Shown here one piece after another: positions 52,841-61,647 of a stretch of 64,000 nucleotides of DNA. The notes under the pieces were generated by a model. That model was given only the letters and a program-made list of their open reading frames with translations, searched no databases and was not told where the DNA came from. How positions within the stretch are numbered: the first letter of the stretch is position 1; the number at the start of each line of letters is the position of its first letter. Origin of the DNA: Lysinibacillus cavernae (GTDB lineage: Bacteria > Bacillota > Bacilli > Bacillales_A > Planococcaceae); NCBI RefSeq assembly GCF_009724685.1, contig NZ_WMEF01000015.1:1-64000 (forward strand), written 5' to 3'. Made by a program: the position numbers and the translations under genes.

Positions 52841-53571
52841 CAATGTAAAAGTGGCGGATAGAACTGCAGAAGTGGTGGATAGAGCTGTAGAAGTGACGGA
52901 TAGAATTACAGAAGTGGCGGATAGAAGAGCAAGAGTGACGGATAGCATACAGAGTGACGGATAGAACAGCAAAAGTTGCCGATAGAACTGCAGAAGTGAC
53001 GGATAGAACAGTAAAAGTGACGGATAGAATTACAGAAGTGAAGGATAGAACAGCAAAAGTGACGGATAGCATGCAGAGTGACGGATAGAACAGTAAAAGT
53101 TGCCGATAGAATTACAGAAGTGACGGATAGAACAGTAAAAGTGACGGATAGAATTACAGAAGTGATGGATAGAACAGCAAAAGTGGTGGATAGAGTGCAG
53201 AGTGAAGGATAGAACTGCAGAAGTGGTGGATAGAGCTGTAGAAGTGACGGATAGAATTACAGAAGTGACGGATAGAAGAGCAAGAGTGACGGATAGCATG
53301 CAGAGTGACGGATAGAACAGCAAAAGTGGTGGAAAGTGTGCAGAGTGACTGATAGAACTGCAGAAGTGACGGATAGAACAGTAAAAGTGACGGATAGAAC
53401 AGTAAAAGTGACGGATAGAACAGCAAAAGTGACGGATAGCATGCAGAGTGACGGATAGAACAGCAAAAGTTGCCGATAGAAATGCAGAGTGACGGATAGA
53501 ACAGCAAAAGTGGCGGATAGAAATGCAGAGTGACTGATAGAACAGCAAAAGTGACGATTAGAACAGAAAAC
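52808..53571 (+). repeat. 21-bp GGATAGA repeat array 3
   Basis: About 35-37 tandem units, mostly 21 bp (GTGACGGATAGAACAGCAAAA is the commonest type) with 19-20-bp variants (GTGACGGATAGCATGCAGA). It starts within the SMR gene and ends 29 nt before the HAD gene start. A multi-unit block at 52861-52960 recurs about 351 bp later (53212 onward), pointing to block duplication. Three overlapping minus-strand frames are open; none has a ribosome binding site. Confidence 0.95.
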
Positions 53572-53599
53572 AAAAAGCTCATTGAAGGGGAAAAGTACG

Positions 53600-54259
53600 A
53601 TGATAAAAGCCATTGTTTTTGATTTTGACGGTACGATTATTGATACAGAAACGGCTTGGTATAGCGTTTTTAGAGATGCCTATGCACGCTATGGTGTTGA
53701 GTTATCGTTAGAAACGTATGCTAGATGCCTTGGTACAAATCTTCAAGATTTTAATCCTTATACATATCTTGTTACACATCATCAAATACAATTGGATGTG
53801 GTGGCATTTCGATCATCTATTCAACAATGCCATGCACAGCTGATGGAAAAGGAATCGCTGAGACCGGGTATTTTAACTTTGCTGCAGCAAGCAAAGGAAG
53901 CGGGTTTACAAATTGGTTTAGCTAGTAGCTCAAGCCGTCAATGGATTGATCAGTATGTCGATAAGCTCGGTATACGAGAATTTTTTGATTGCTATTGTAC
54001 TGCTGACACTGTAACAAATGTTAAGCCTGATCCGGAGCTATATTTGCAGGCACTGGAACAATTAGGTGTACAGCCTAACGAAGCAATGGCAATTGAGGAT
54101 TCTCCTAATGGTGCACAAGCAGCAGTAGCGGCAGGACTCTATACATTGGTCATACCTAATGTACTTACTAAACAATTACCATTTGGTGTGGGGCATCACA
54201 CTATTGATACATTAGAACAATATGATATACACGATCTTTTAGCATGTTTCTCTAAATAA
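53600..54259 (+). CDS. HAD-family phosphatase (YhcW/beta-phosphoglucomutase-like)
   Basis: A 219-residue HAD subfamily IA hydrolase: motif I FDFDGTIIDTETAWY, motif II GLASSSSRQWI, motif III Lys in NVKPDPELYLQ, motif IV AIEDSPNGAQAA. The helical cap sits between motifs I and II. Start ATG 53600, 9 nt after AAGGGG. It probably dephosphorylates a small sugar or nucleotide phosphate. Its upstream region is repeat array 3, so its promoter must lie in or before the array. Confidence 0.9.
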   Translation: MIKAIVFDFDGTIIDTETAWYSVFRDAYARYGVELSLETYARCLGTNLQDFNPYTYLVTHHQIQLDVVAFRSSIQQCHAQLMEKESLRPGILTLLQQAKEAGLQIGLASSSSRQWIDQYVDKLGIREFFDCYCTADTVTNVKPDPELYLQALEQLGVQPNEAMAIEDSPNGAQAAVAAGLYTLVIPNVLTKQLPFGVGHHTIDTLEQYDIHDLLACFSK

Positions 54260-54270
54260 TGTTATGACAA

Positions 54271-54303
54271 AGACCTCTCCATTCATTGGTAGAGGTTTTT
54301 TTA
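54271..54303 (+). terminator. Terminator after HAD gene
   Basis: ACCTCT pairs with AGAGGT, with an inner CCA/TGG, followed by T7. Confidence 0.8.
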
Positions 54304-54323
54304 GTTTCTTTGTGAAAAAGTCG

Positions 54324-54350
54324 TCATATTTGTTATCGCTACATATTATA
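54324..54350 (+). promoter_or_regulatory. Possible sporulation (SigE/SigK-type) promoter of cotZ-like gene
   Basis: TCATATT (54324-54330) resembles a SigE -35 and CATATTATA (54342-54350) fits the CATANNNTA -10 shared by SigE and SigK. The 11-nt spacer is shorter than the usual 13-15, so this is tentative. Confidence 0.35.
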
Positions 54351-54409
54351 ACGAGAGGGCAACTTACATGGACCAAAACGCTTACTCAGACTAGAGAGGG
54401 GGCTATAAA

Positions 54410-54841
54410 TTGAATAGTGAGAAGAAAAAAAACCACTTTTTATGCGAAGCTTTAGGCGATTTGAAAGATCTGCAGGACATTATGATGAATTTTCATTCTA
54501 AATATTTCGGTCAGCTGCTTGTCAAAATAGTCGGGAGTGATACAATTCCATTTTTTTTAATTACACATAGTGGCGCTCATTTGAGGTTAATGGATACGGT
54601 CAAACAGTTTGAAACGGAATATTTCCGTATTGAGGCGATCGATAAAGAGCGTTGTCGTGGCACAGTGTCTTTGTTGCGGGCTTTTGATTATGAAGGGAAC
54701 GATACAAATTCTATTGCGGATGTGGTGAGGTTAGAAAAAACGAGTACGGAAAAATCCATTGAACTTAGTGGTATTTCTGCAATTCAGCTATTAAAGCCAG
54801 ACATGTTGAAAGGGAAATTTATCATTGAGCCTAAATGGTAG
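54410..54841 (+). CDS. CotY/CotZ-like spore coat protein (tentative)
   Basis: A 143-residue soluble protein. The FLCEALGDLKDLQDIM start and the DTIPFFLITHSGAHL segment, followed by FRIEAIDKERCRGTVSLLRA, recall the CotY/CotZ coat family, although Cys content is low (2 residues). TTG start at 54410, 7 nt after GAGGGGG. It precedes the ATP-grasp/Mur-ligase gene by about 100 nt. Coat assignment is supported by neighbours of YheC/YheD type but is not certain. Confidence 0.5.
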   Translation: MNSEKKKNHFLCEALGDLKDLQDIMMNFHSKYFGQLLVKIVGSDTIPFFLITHSGAHLRLMDTVKQFETEYFRIEAIDKERCRGTVSLLRAFDYEGNDTNSIADVVRLEKTSTEKSIELSGISAIQLLKPDMLKGKFIIEPKW

Positions 54842-54938
54842 AGCCATATTAAACTACTAAAGCTAGAGCATCTGTCTATGCGTAACGGATACAAAATGAA
54901 TGTAATAGAGAGAGAATCTAATGAAAGGAAGTTTAGCG

Positions 54939-57203
54939 ATGACGATTATTGGTATGCTGCATCATCGACTTGATCCGACAACCGTTCTCAAGTCGTATGC
55001 CTATGCAGCAGTTGCGAAGGCAGAAGGGGCACAGTTTTTTTACTTCACACCTAAAAGTGTGGACTTTGCCAAACGATCCATTCGAGCAAAGGTCTATGAG
55101 AATGGGCAATGGCAGGAAAAAACAATGCCCTTTCCAGATGTTATCTATAATGCAGGAAGTCCTGAGAAATTATCCGTGTCAAAAGATATTATCAATCGTT
55201 TAAAGGAAGAGATTCCATTTACGACCTATTCAATAGGGAATAAATGGAACGTAATGAAGCGCTTGAAGGAAGCAAAGGAATTTGAACAGTACTTAATTCC
55301 ATCTGAAATTGTGGAGGATATCGATTTATTTCACAAGTTCATTAATTATTATAAAAGGGTTGTATTTAAACCGATTGATGGTCGAAAGGGTAAGGGGATT
55401 TATTTTATTACGAAGGCTGGAACGAAACATTTTGAGGTTAGAAAGGATAGCACAAATACCAACTATTCAAAACCTCAATTAGACGCATTGATAAAGGAGC
55501 AGCTTGCATCTGGTACCTTTATTATGCAGCCTTATATTCAATCGGTGACAAAATCGGGTCAAGTATATGATTTCCGTCTGCATGTACAAAAAAATGGTGA
55601 GGGTAAATGGGTAGTGACGACAGTGTACCCACGAATTGCACCGAATGGTTCGATCATACCGAACATTAATAATGGTGGCTATACCAACTATTTAGATCCT
55701 TTTTTGGAGCAAGAATTCAAGGAAGAGGCCTATAATATTCGGCGAATGCTTGAGCATTTTTCATTATCGTTGGCACATCATCTTGATGAAATTCAAATGG
55801 AGAAGTTTGGGGAAGTCATTGATGAAATTGGCATTGATGTTGGCTTAGATCAACATCAAAAAATTTGGATGTATGAGGTCAATTGGCGCCCAGGCTGTCC
55901 TCCTGCCTTTTACTTGGAATTAGATGTAGTCATCCATTCCATCCGCTATGCCATGTACCTTGCTAAAAATCAAAAACGTTTGAAAAAGAATACCGTTCAA
56001 CAAAAAAATATGCAGAAAGAAACCGTCCAACAAAAAAATATACAGATGGATACTGTCCAGCAAAAAAATATGGATAAGGAAATCGTCCAACAGAAAAATA
56101 AGCAAATGGAACCGAAGAAGAGCTTGCCGATTATTGCGATTACTGGAAGTGCTGGGAAAACAACAACAAAGGCATTTGTTGGTTCAATTTTATCGAAAAA
56201 GTGGAATGTTTTTGAATCGAAGGATTATTGGAACACGACAGAGCATACGAAGAAGCATAAGGAAGAAATCAATGATTCTCATCAAGCAGTCGTTTTAGAG
56301 TATGGCATGGCTTACCCAGGCATTATTACCAACCATTGTAGCATTATCCAACCGAATATTAGTATTGTGACAAATATTGGTTTGGCGCATGTTGGGAACT
56401 TTGATGGAGATGTAAGGGGCGTTGCAAAGGCGAAATCCGAATTGATTCATGGTATGGATCAACAGGGATTACTCATTGTCAATCAAGATGATGATAATTC
56501 AAGATACTTAGAGACACAGCAATTTAAAGGGAAAATCATTACGGTGGGCATTAAAAAGGATGCCAACTACCGTGCGTATGATCTACAGTATAAGGATATC
56601 GGCATGTCCTTTAAAATGAAGCTACATGGGCAAGAAATCGAATTGTATATTCCTATTTTAGGAGAACATCATGTTTACAATGCATTGAATGCAGTGGCAG
56701 TGGCTGATCTTTTAGGGTTTAGTCCACTTGATATTCAAGCAGGGCTCAACTTTAAAAAACCACCAAGACGTTTAACGATTTATAACTGCCGTGATGATAT
56801 AACGGTCATTGATGATACGGTTCACTCTCATCCACAGGGGGTTCGTGCTGCGATAGATGTTCTGACGAATATCGCAAAGAATCGGAAAGTAGCGATTATT
56901 GGCCAAATGCGTGAACTTGGTGTCTTAAGGGAAGAAGAATATAAAAAGGTTGGGGAGTATATTTACGAGGTAGGCATTGACGAATTTATTACCTATGGAT
57001 TTAGGACAGAAGAAATGAGCAATGCCGCCATAGCGAAGGGCATGCACCCATCCAAGGTACATCATTTTATTAATAAAGACCAATTACATGCACTTTTGGA
57101 GAAGCTGATAAAGCCAAATGATACGATTCTTGTTAAAGGTGCTAGTAAAACAAACATGTTTGAAACCGTGAAGTTCTTAGACCAAACATTTAAAGAAGAA
57201 TAA
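54939..57203 (+). CDS. YheC/YheD-type ATP-grasp domain fused to MurF-like ligase
   Basis: A 754-residue two-enzyme fusion. Residues about 1-345: YheC/YheD (coat-associated) ATP-grasp domain, with VVFKPIDGRKGKGIYFI as ATP loop and MYEVNWRPG as the metal-binding end. Residues about 350-391: four 10-residue Gln/Lys repeats as linker. Residues about 395-754: Mur ligase with P-loop ITGSAGKTTTK (about 401), VLEYGMAYPGII, TNIGLAHVGNF, carbamylated-Lys type AKAKSEL, GEHHVYNALNAVAVAD and DDTVHSHPQG. The order ATP-grasp then Mur ligase matches cyanophycin synthetase, but the ATP-grasp family differs. Likely forms amide bonds on an amino acid polymer or peptide of the spore envelope. Start ATG 54939, 9 nt after AAGGA. 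Confidence 0.85.
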   Translation: MTIIGMLHHRLDPTTVLKSYAYAAVAKAEGAQFFYFTPKSVDFAKRSIRAKVYENGQWQEKTMPFPDVIYNAGSPEKLSVSKDIINRLKEEIPFTTYSIGNKWNVMKRLKEAKEFEQYLIPSEIVEDIDLFHKFINYYKRVVFKPIDGRKGKGIYFITKAGTKHFEVRKDSTNTNYSKPQLDALIKEQLASGTFIMQPYIQSVTKSGQVYDFRLHVQKNGEGKWVVTTVYPRIAPNGSIIPNINNGGYTNYLDPFLEQEFKEEAYNIRRMLEHFSLSLAHHLDEIQMEKFGEVIDEIGIDVGLDQHQKIWMYEVNWRPGCPPAFYLELDVVIHSIRYAMYLAKNQKRLKKNTVQQKNMQKETVQQKNIQMDTVQQKNMDKEIVQQKNKQMEPKKSLPIIAITGSAGKTTTKAFVGSILSKKWNVFESKDYWNTTEHTKKHKEEINDSHQAVVLEYGMAYPGIITNHCSIIQPNISIVTNIGLAHVGNFDGDVRGVAKAKSELIHGMDQQGLLIVNQDDDNSRYLETQQFKGKIITVGIKKDANYRAYDLQYKDIGMSFKMKLHGQEIELYIPILGEHHVYNALNAVAVADLLGFSPLDIQAGLNFKKPPRRLTIYNCRDDITVIDDTVHSHPQGVRAAIDVLTNIAKNRKVAIIGQMRELGVLREEEYKKVGEYIYEVGIDEFITYGFRTEEMSNAAIAKGMHPSKVHHFINKDQLHALLEKLIKPNDTILVKGASKTNMFETVKFLDQTFKEE
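55992..56111 (+). repeat. Four 30-bp in-frame repeats in the fusion linker
   Basis: Units start at 55992, 56022, 56052 and 56082 (ACYGTYCARCARAAAAATA type). They encode TVQQKNMQKE-like decapeptides between the ATP-grasp and Mur domains. Confidence 0.9.
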
Positions 57204-57287
57204 TCAATTTTTCTGCGTTTGACGGGCCACTCTCTGTTTTTAGGTGAGGGCTTGTCTTTAAACATATTGCTAAATGAAAATAAAAAG

Positions 57288-57336
57288 CCCGAGTAACTGT
57301 CCACTGGCAAGCGGCAATTATTCGGGATATTTTTTT
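57288..57336. terminator. Terminator between fusion ligase and convergent ATP-grasp gene
   Basis: CCCGAGTAA pairs with TTATTCGGG around a loop of about 21 nt with inner GC-rich pairing, T-runs on both strands. Shared by two convergent genes. Confidence 0.75.
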
Positions 57337-58547
57337 CAGACTCTTAAAATAAATTTAATCTCTTTTGCTGCATTTGTTGCATGATTTCTAGCCTCTCTCA
57401 ATGTTGCCCCCTCTGCAATAACATAGGCATAACGGTGACCCATAGATAAAGGTGGGGTTAAGAGGGTACCTTTTCTTGGTTTGACATATACTTCTACGAC
57501 GCCAGTTGACTTAGTCGCTCTCGCCTTCCCAATAACCCTCTCTAATATCCCTTTATTTTCTACAATGACATATTTTGTGTAGACATATTTTTTATGTCTT
57601 GGCTTAAGATTAGGCTGTTCACCAAGTAATAGCTTCAGTGTTTCTTCTACTAAGCTAAATCCTAGCGCTGCCTGAAGCATATTGTTCATGGCACCACCAG
57701 AAATTCGGGGATTAATCTCAATGAGTTTCCAGCCATTTTGTGTTAATCGAAGCTCTAAATGGAGCGCTCCATTTTCTATATCAAAGGCCTTAACGATGGA
57801 ATGAAGAACCTCCTCAATTCCTGTTTGGATATTTTGAGGAGCTTTAACTAGAACACCATAGCCTGTAATAATAAACCGTTTTCCCTGTGTAATTTCTTGC
57901 TCAATAATGCCAATGACATGTGGTTGTCGTTGATGCACAACAGCCTCCACCAAATATTGAGGGCCTTCTAGATACTCTTCAATCATGATTGATTCGTAGG
58001 GGTTTTTACTGCGTAATGCTTTGAGGTGGTTATGGAGTTGCTCAGCATCAGTTGCTAATAATACATCTTTAGAGCCTGTTGATTTTGGTGATTTCACGAT
58101 TAATGGGAATGTTAAATTTTTTGCAATAGGCTCATGGGGTTTCATAAGCGAAAACTTTGGTGAATATGGTTGGTCTTTTAAAAAATTTCTAGTTTTCTCT
58201 TTATCCTCCATAATTTCAATCGCGGTGGAGGATGTATAGTTATGACAAAACTCATCACATAGCATCGACGCGACATGGACAAATGGATCAACAAAACTGA
58301 CGATACTTTTAATGTCTAATCCGGATTTCCCTAGTTTATCAATTTCCATTTTCATTCTTTCTATATTCAAAGTATCAATGAGTATCATTTTATGAATATC
58401 GGGGTAGGCTCGTCGCTGCTGAAGTTGTTTTTCATTATTGGTGAAAAGTATTGTGAAATAGCCTAATCTTTCTGCTGCTCTTGTTGCTTCTCGACTTGAC
58501 CCGGATTTGTTTGTACCGATAAATACAATTGCTTTCAGGTATATCAC
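57336..58547 (-). CDS. Stand-alone ATP-grasp carboxylate-amine ligase
   Basis: About 403 residues, three-domain ATP-grasp fold: N-terminal Rossmann-like domain (KAIVFIGTNKSGSSREATRA), ATP-grasp core with FPLIVKSPKSTGSKDV and IMIEEYLEGPQYLVEAVVH, metal site in LHLELRLTQNGWKLIEINPR followed by ISGGAMNN. It resembles BacD/L-amino-acid ligases that make dipeptides. GTG 58547 opens the frame but overlaps the SD (AAGGAG); CTG 58538, 8 nt after that SD, could be the true start. It lies opposite in direction, between the fusion and the two Mur ligase genes. Confidence 0.82.
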   Translation of the reverse strand: MIYLKAIVFIGTNKSGSSREATRAAERLGYFTILFTNNEKQLQQRRAYPDIHKMILIDTLNIERMKMEIDKLGKSGLDIKSIVSFVDPFVHVASMLCDEFCHNYTSSTAIEIMEDKEKTRNFLKDQPYSPKFSLMKPHEPIAKNLTFPLIVKSPKSTGSKDVLLATDAEQLHNHLKALRSKNPYESIMIEEYLEGPQYLVEAVVHQRQPHVIGIIEQEITQGKRFIITGYGVLVKAPQNIQTGIEEVLHSIVKAFDIENGALHLELRLTQNGWKLIEINPRISGGAMNNMLQAALGFSLVEETLKLLLGEQPNLKPRHKKYVYTKYVIVENKGILERVIGKARATKSTGVVEVYVKPRKGTLLTPPLSMGHRYAYVIAEGATLREARNHATNAAKEIKFILRV

Positions 58548-58654
58548 TCCTTCTATTGGTACTTAGATACTTAATCACCTTTATATATATGCAATGAAAT
58601 AGATTTCTTCTAGTTATGTATCTTGTCTACATCCAAGCAACTTTCAAGAGGTTA

Positions 58655-58663
58655 CATATACTA
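58655..58663 (+). promoter_or_regulatory. Possible SigK/SigE -10 for first stand-alone Mur ligase
   Basis: CATATACTA fits CATANNNTA and an AC dinucleotide lies 13 nt upstream as a minimal SigK -35. The predicted transcript would start just before the AAGGAGGG site. Tentative. Confidence 0.35.
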
Positions 58664-58685
58664 GAAAAGAAAGGAGGGAGAAAAA

Positions 58686-60068
58686 ATGAAGCCTCTTTCG
58701 GTGAAGAATTTAGCAATGATTACGGCAGGCTATCTAGTGAAAGGGTCAGAGGATATGCTGATACAGCATGGTGCTTATCGATTAAAACAAGTGAAAAAGA
58801 CCAATACGGCCCTTTTTACAAGTAAACGTATTGTTAATTGGAAAAGTCTTGAGCCACTTTCTCCTCTAGTGCTAGTGACCGATAGAGCTTATCGGCCAAA
58901 TGAAATTCCTAACCAAGTCATTATGATTCAGGTAGCGAATGCAGATGAGGCCTATTGGAGGTTTGTACATTTTTATCGAAATCAGTTTCATATTCCGATA
59001 GTAGCAATTACAGGTACTTCAGGCAAAACAACGACGAAAGAGATGATTAAACATATTCTTTCAGCTGATCGAAAAGTGGCTGCCACCACACTAAGCAGTA
59101 ATTCTAGAACCGCATCATTGCAATATTTACTTGGTATTGAGGACGATACAGAGGCAGCTGTATTTGAAACGGCTGTTGGCTCACCAGGGGACGTCACGAA
59201 TGCTGGGAAATATTTTAAGCCGACCATTGGGATTATTACCAATATTGGCGCTCATCATTTAAATTATTGTAAAACACTGGAAGGATATATTCAGGCAAAG
59301 GGAGAAATGCTAGACATCATTCATCCCAAAGGCACACTAATCATAAATGCTGAAGATAGGAATACACAACGACTAGATATCTCTAGATTTCGTGGGCGCT
59401 TGATTAGGGTGGGAAAGCATGAATCTTGTGATTTTAGAGCTAGTCATATCCAGTACTATCAAAAGGGAATGAAATTTGTACTGCAGCATAATAGAGAAAG
59501 CTATGACATTCTTGTACCTGGTTTTGGAGAGCATCAGGTTTATAATGCTCTTGCTGCCATCGCAGCTGTCTATGATATGGGCGTGCCTATTCTTGTTGCG
59601 GCAAAACATCTCCAATCATTCCGTCAAATAAATAAGCAACTGCAGCTCTTTGAGGGCATCAATCATTCTATGTTATTGGATGATACTTGGAGTATTACAA
59701 CTACTTCCTTAGAGGCAGGCTTAAAAGTGTTGAATGAGCTAGGGGATGGCAAGAAGAAAATCGCTGTAATCGGTACAATTACCGACTTAGGTTCATGGGG
59801 TTACATTATCCACGAACAAGCGGGTGAATTAATTCATCGTATTGGCGTGGATGTGCTAATTACTATCGGAGAGCATGCAAAGATTATGGCTGATCATGCG
59901 CTGAGGCTAGGGTTTAGTGCGCCTGTATATACATTTAAAAATAGCACGCTAGTCTATCCGTTATTGCAGAGGATACTAGATGAAAATTCGATTGTTCTCA
60001 TAAAAGGAGATATGTATAGTAAAGAAATTTCTAATTTAGCAACAGAACTTAAGCTTAAACCCGACTGA
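58686..60068 (+). CDS. MurF-like ligase, paralog 1
   Basis: A 460-residue Mur ligase family protein with MurF layout: divergent N-terminal substrate domain (1-100), P-loop ITGTSGKTTTKE (about 108), FETAVGSPGDV, TNIGAHHLNYC with EGYIQAKGEM (Lys), GEHQVYNALAAIAAV, and DDTWSITTTSLEAGL at the MurF DDxYNANP position. The Asn-Pro of MurF is replaced here. True murF is expected elsewhere. Probably adds a D-/L-amino acid or dipeptide to a different acceptor. Very good RBS AAGGAGGGAG. Confidence 0.88.
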   Translation: MKPLSVKNLAMITAGYLVKGSEDMLIQHGAYRLKQVKKTNTALFTSKRIVNWKSLEPLSPLVLVTDRAYRPNEIPNQVIMIQVANADEAYWRFVHFYRNQFHIPIVAITGTSGKTTTKEMIKHILSADRKVAATTLSSNSRTASLQYLLGIEDDTEAAVFETAVGSPGDVTNAGKYFKPTIGIITNIGAHHLNYCKTLEGYIQAKGEMLDIIHPKGTLIINAEDRNTQRLDISRFRGRLIRVGKHESCDFRASHIQYYQKGMKFVLQHNRESYDILVPGFGEHQVYNALAAIAAVYDMGVPILVAAKHLQSFRQINKQLQLFEGINHSMLLDDTWSITTTSLEAGLKVLNELGDGKKKIAVIGTITDLGSWGYIIHEQAGELIHRIGVDVLITIGEHAKIMADHALRLGFSAPVYTFKNSTLVYPLLQRILDENSIVLIKGDMYSKEISNLATELKLKPD

Positions 60069-60218
60069 ATAGCTCGCTTCTTGAAATATAGGATATTGAC
60101 TGTGCCACATAGAAAGACGTCCTAATAATGTATAGTAATTGATCAAAAAGCAGCACGCTTGATCAAGAGAATGAATAGCTCATGTACAAGATTGATAAAG
60201 AGAGGAGGCGTAGTACAC

Positions 60219-61607
60219 TTGCAACCGATTAGTGTGCAAAAACTTAGGAACGTACTACAGGGAAAACTCATTCACGGATCAGAACAATGGTCTGTTAAGC
60301 ATGCTATCTACTATAATCGGCACGATTTAACACAAACGCATTCGCTCATGTTTGTAAGTCGCAGTGATAAAATCAATTGGCAAGAGATTGATCGGAAAGG
60401 TCCATCTCTCGTCATATCCGATAAACCGACCTCAGAATTAAAAAATGCATTAGACAATACAACCGTTTTACACGTAAAAAGCGTTGCGCAGGCCTACTGG
60501 GCATTTATTAACTATTACCGAGGTCTTTTCCAGATACCCGTTGTGGCACTGACAGGAACTTGTGGTAAAACAACGACAAAAGAAATGCTGAAACATATCG
60601 CTAGTAAGCATTGGCAAGTGCAAGCATCCGTTAGCAGTAAAAATGAGCCAAGACAATCATTACCCTATTTGACGGGCATTGATGATAAGACACAGACAGC
60701 TATATTTGAATTAGGCTTAGGCAACACAGGCAATATAAAACATCAGTGTATGATTTATCAGCCTACAATTGGCATTATTACGAATATTGGTGTGCATCAT
60801 TTAGATGGTTGTCTCAACCTGGAAGGCTATATAAAGGCCAAAGCAGAGATTGTTGAGGGCATTAAAGAAGATGGCACTTTAATCATTAATGCAGATGATG
60901 ACAACATCAAAAAAATCTCTTTGAAAAAGTTTAAAGGGAAGATTATCAAGTTTGGCTTACAAGATACGGCAGATTATAAAGCATCGAAAGTGGAATTTGC
61001 CAATACGGGCATGAAGTTTGTGCTAGAAGTATCCGAGACAAAGTACAATGTGTTTGTCCCAGGCTATGGTGAGCACCAAGTTTATAACGCTTTAGCCGCG
61101 ATTGCAGCTTGTCATGAGATGGGACTTACGATTCGTCAGGCCATTTCGGGATTACGAACTTTTAAACAGATGGCAAGACACTTAGAATTTACGACAGGGC
61201 TAGGTAACAGTACGATTATTGATGATACGTGGACAAATAACCCGACATCTGTAGAAGCAGCCTTAAAAGTGTTAGATACGGTAGGAAAAGACAAAAAAGT
61301 CATACTCGTTTTAGGGGATATTAAGCGATTAGGTAATTTTGAAGAAAAATATCATCGTGAAATCGGCTCCATGGTAGCAGAAAGAGAGATTAATACATTA
61401 ATTACCATCGGCAAAAGGGCAGAGAATATTGCCGATCAAGCTCAACAAGATGGAACCAGCGCAGAGGTTCATACGTTTAAAGAGGTAGAAGGCGTTTTAG
61501 AATTATTGAAACCAATGCTTGATGCGAATACGATTGTCTTAATAAAAGGACCAATGTCGAGTAGATCCATGATTGAATTTGCGAATACTCTTAAAAACTT
61601 ATCATAG
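60219..61607 (+). CDS. MurF-like ligase, paralog 2
   Basis: A 462-residue paralog of the preceding gene. TTG start at 60219 (GGAGG 10 nt upstream) makes its N-terminus (QPISVQKLRN) align with KPLSVKNLAM of paralog 1. P-loop LTGTCGKTTTKE (about 111), FELGLGNTGNI, TNIGVHHLDGC, EGYIKAKAEI, GEHQVYNALAAIAAC and DDTWTNNPTSVEAAL, closer to MurF (NPTS kept). The 150-bp gap before it has TTGATCAA motifs but no terminator, so it may be co-transcribed with paralog 1. Confidence 0.88.
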   Translation: MQPISVQKLRNVLQGKLIHGSEQWSVKHAIYYNRHDLTQTHSLMFVSRSDKINWQEIDRKGPSLVISDKPTSELKNALDNTTVLHVKSVAQAYWAFINYYRGLFQIPVVALTGTCGKTTTKEMLKHIASKHWQVQASVSSKNEPRQSLPYLTGIDDKTQTAIFELGLGNTGNIKHQCMIYQPTIGIITNIGVHHLDGCLNLEGYIKAKAEIVEGIKEDGTLIINADDDNIKKISLKKFKGKIIKFGLQDTADYKASKVEFANTGMKFVLEVSETKYNVFVPGYGEHQVYNALAAIAACHEMGLTIRQAISGLRTFKQMARHLEFTTGLGNSTIIDDTWTNNPTSVEAALKVLDTVGKDKKVILVLGDIKRLGNFEEKYHREIGSMVAEREINTLITIGKRAENIADQAQQDGTSAEVHTFKEVEGVLELLKPMLDANTIVLIKGPMSSRSMIEFANTLKNLS

Positions 61608-61612
61608 AAAAA

Positions 61613-61639
61613 GGGTGTCTCAAAGTCATTGAGACACCC
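61613..61639 (-). terminator. Terminator of triple NlpC/P60 gene
   Basis: GGGTGTCTC pairs with GAGACACCC over a 9-nt loop; the minus strand continues with TTTTTCT. Lies between convergent genes. Confidence 0.85.
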
Positions 61640-61647
61640 AACAATTA

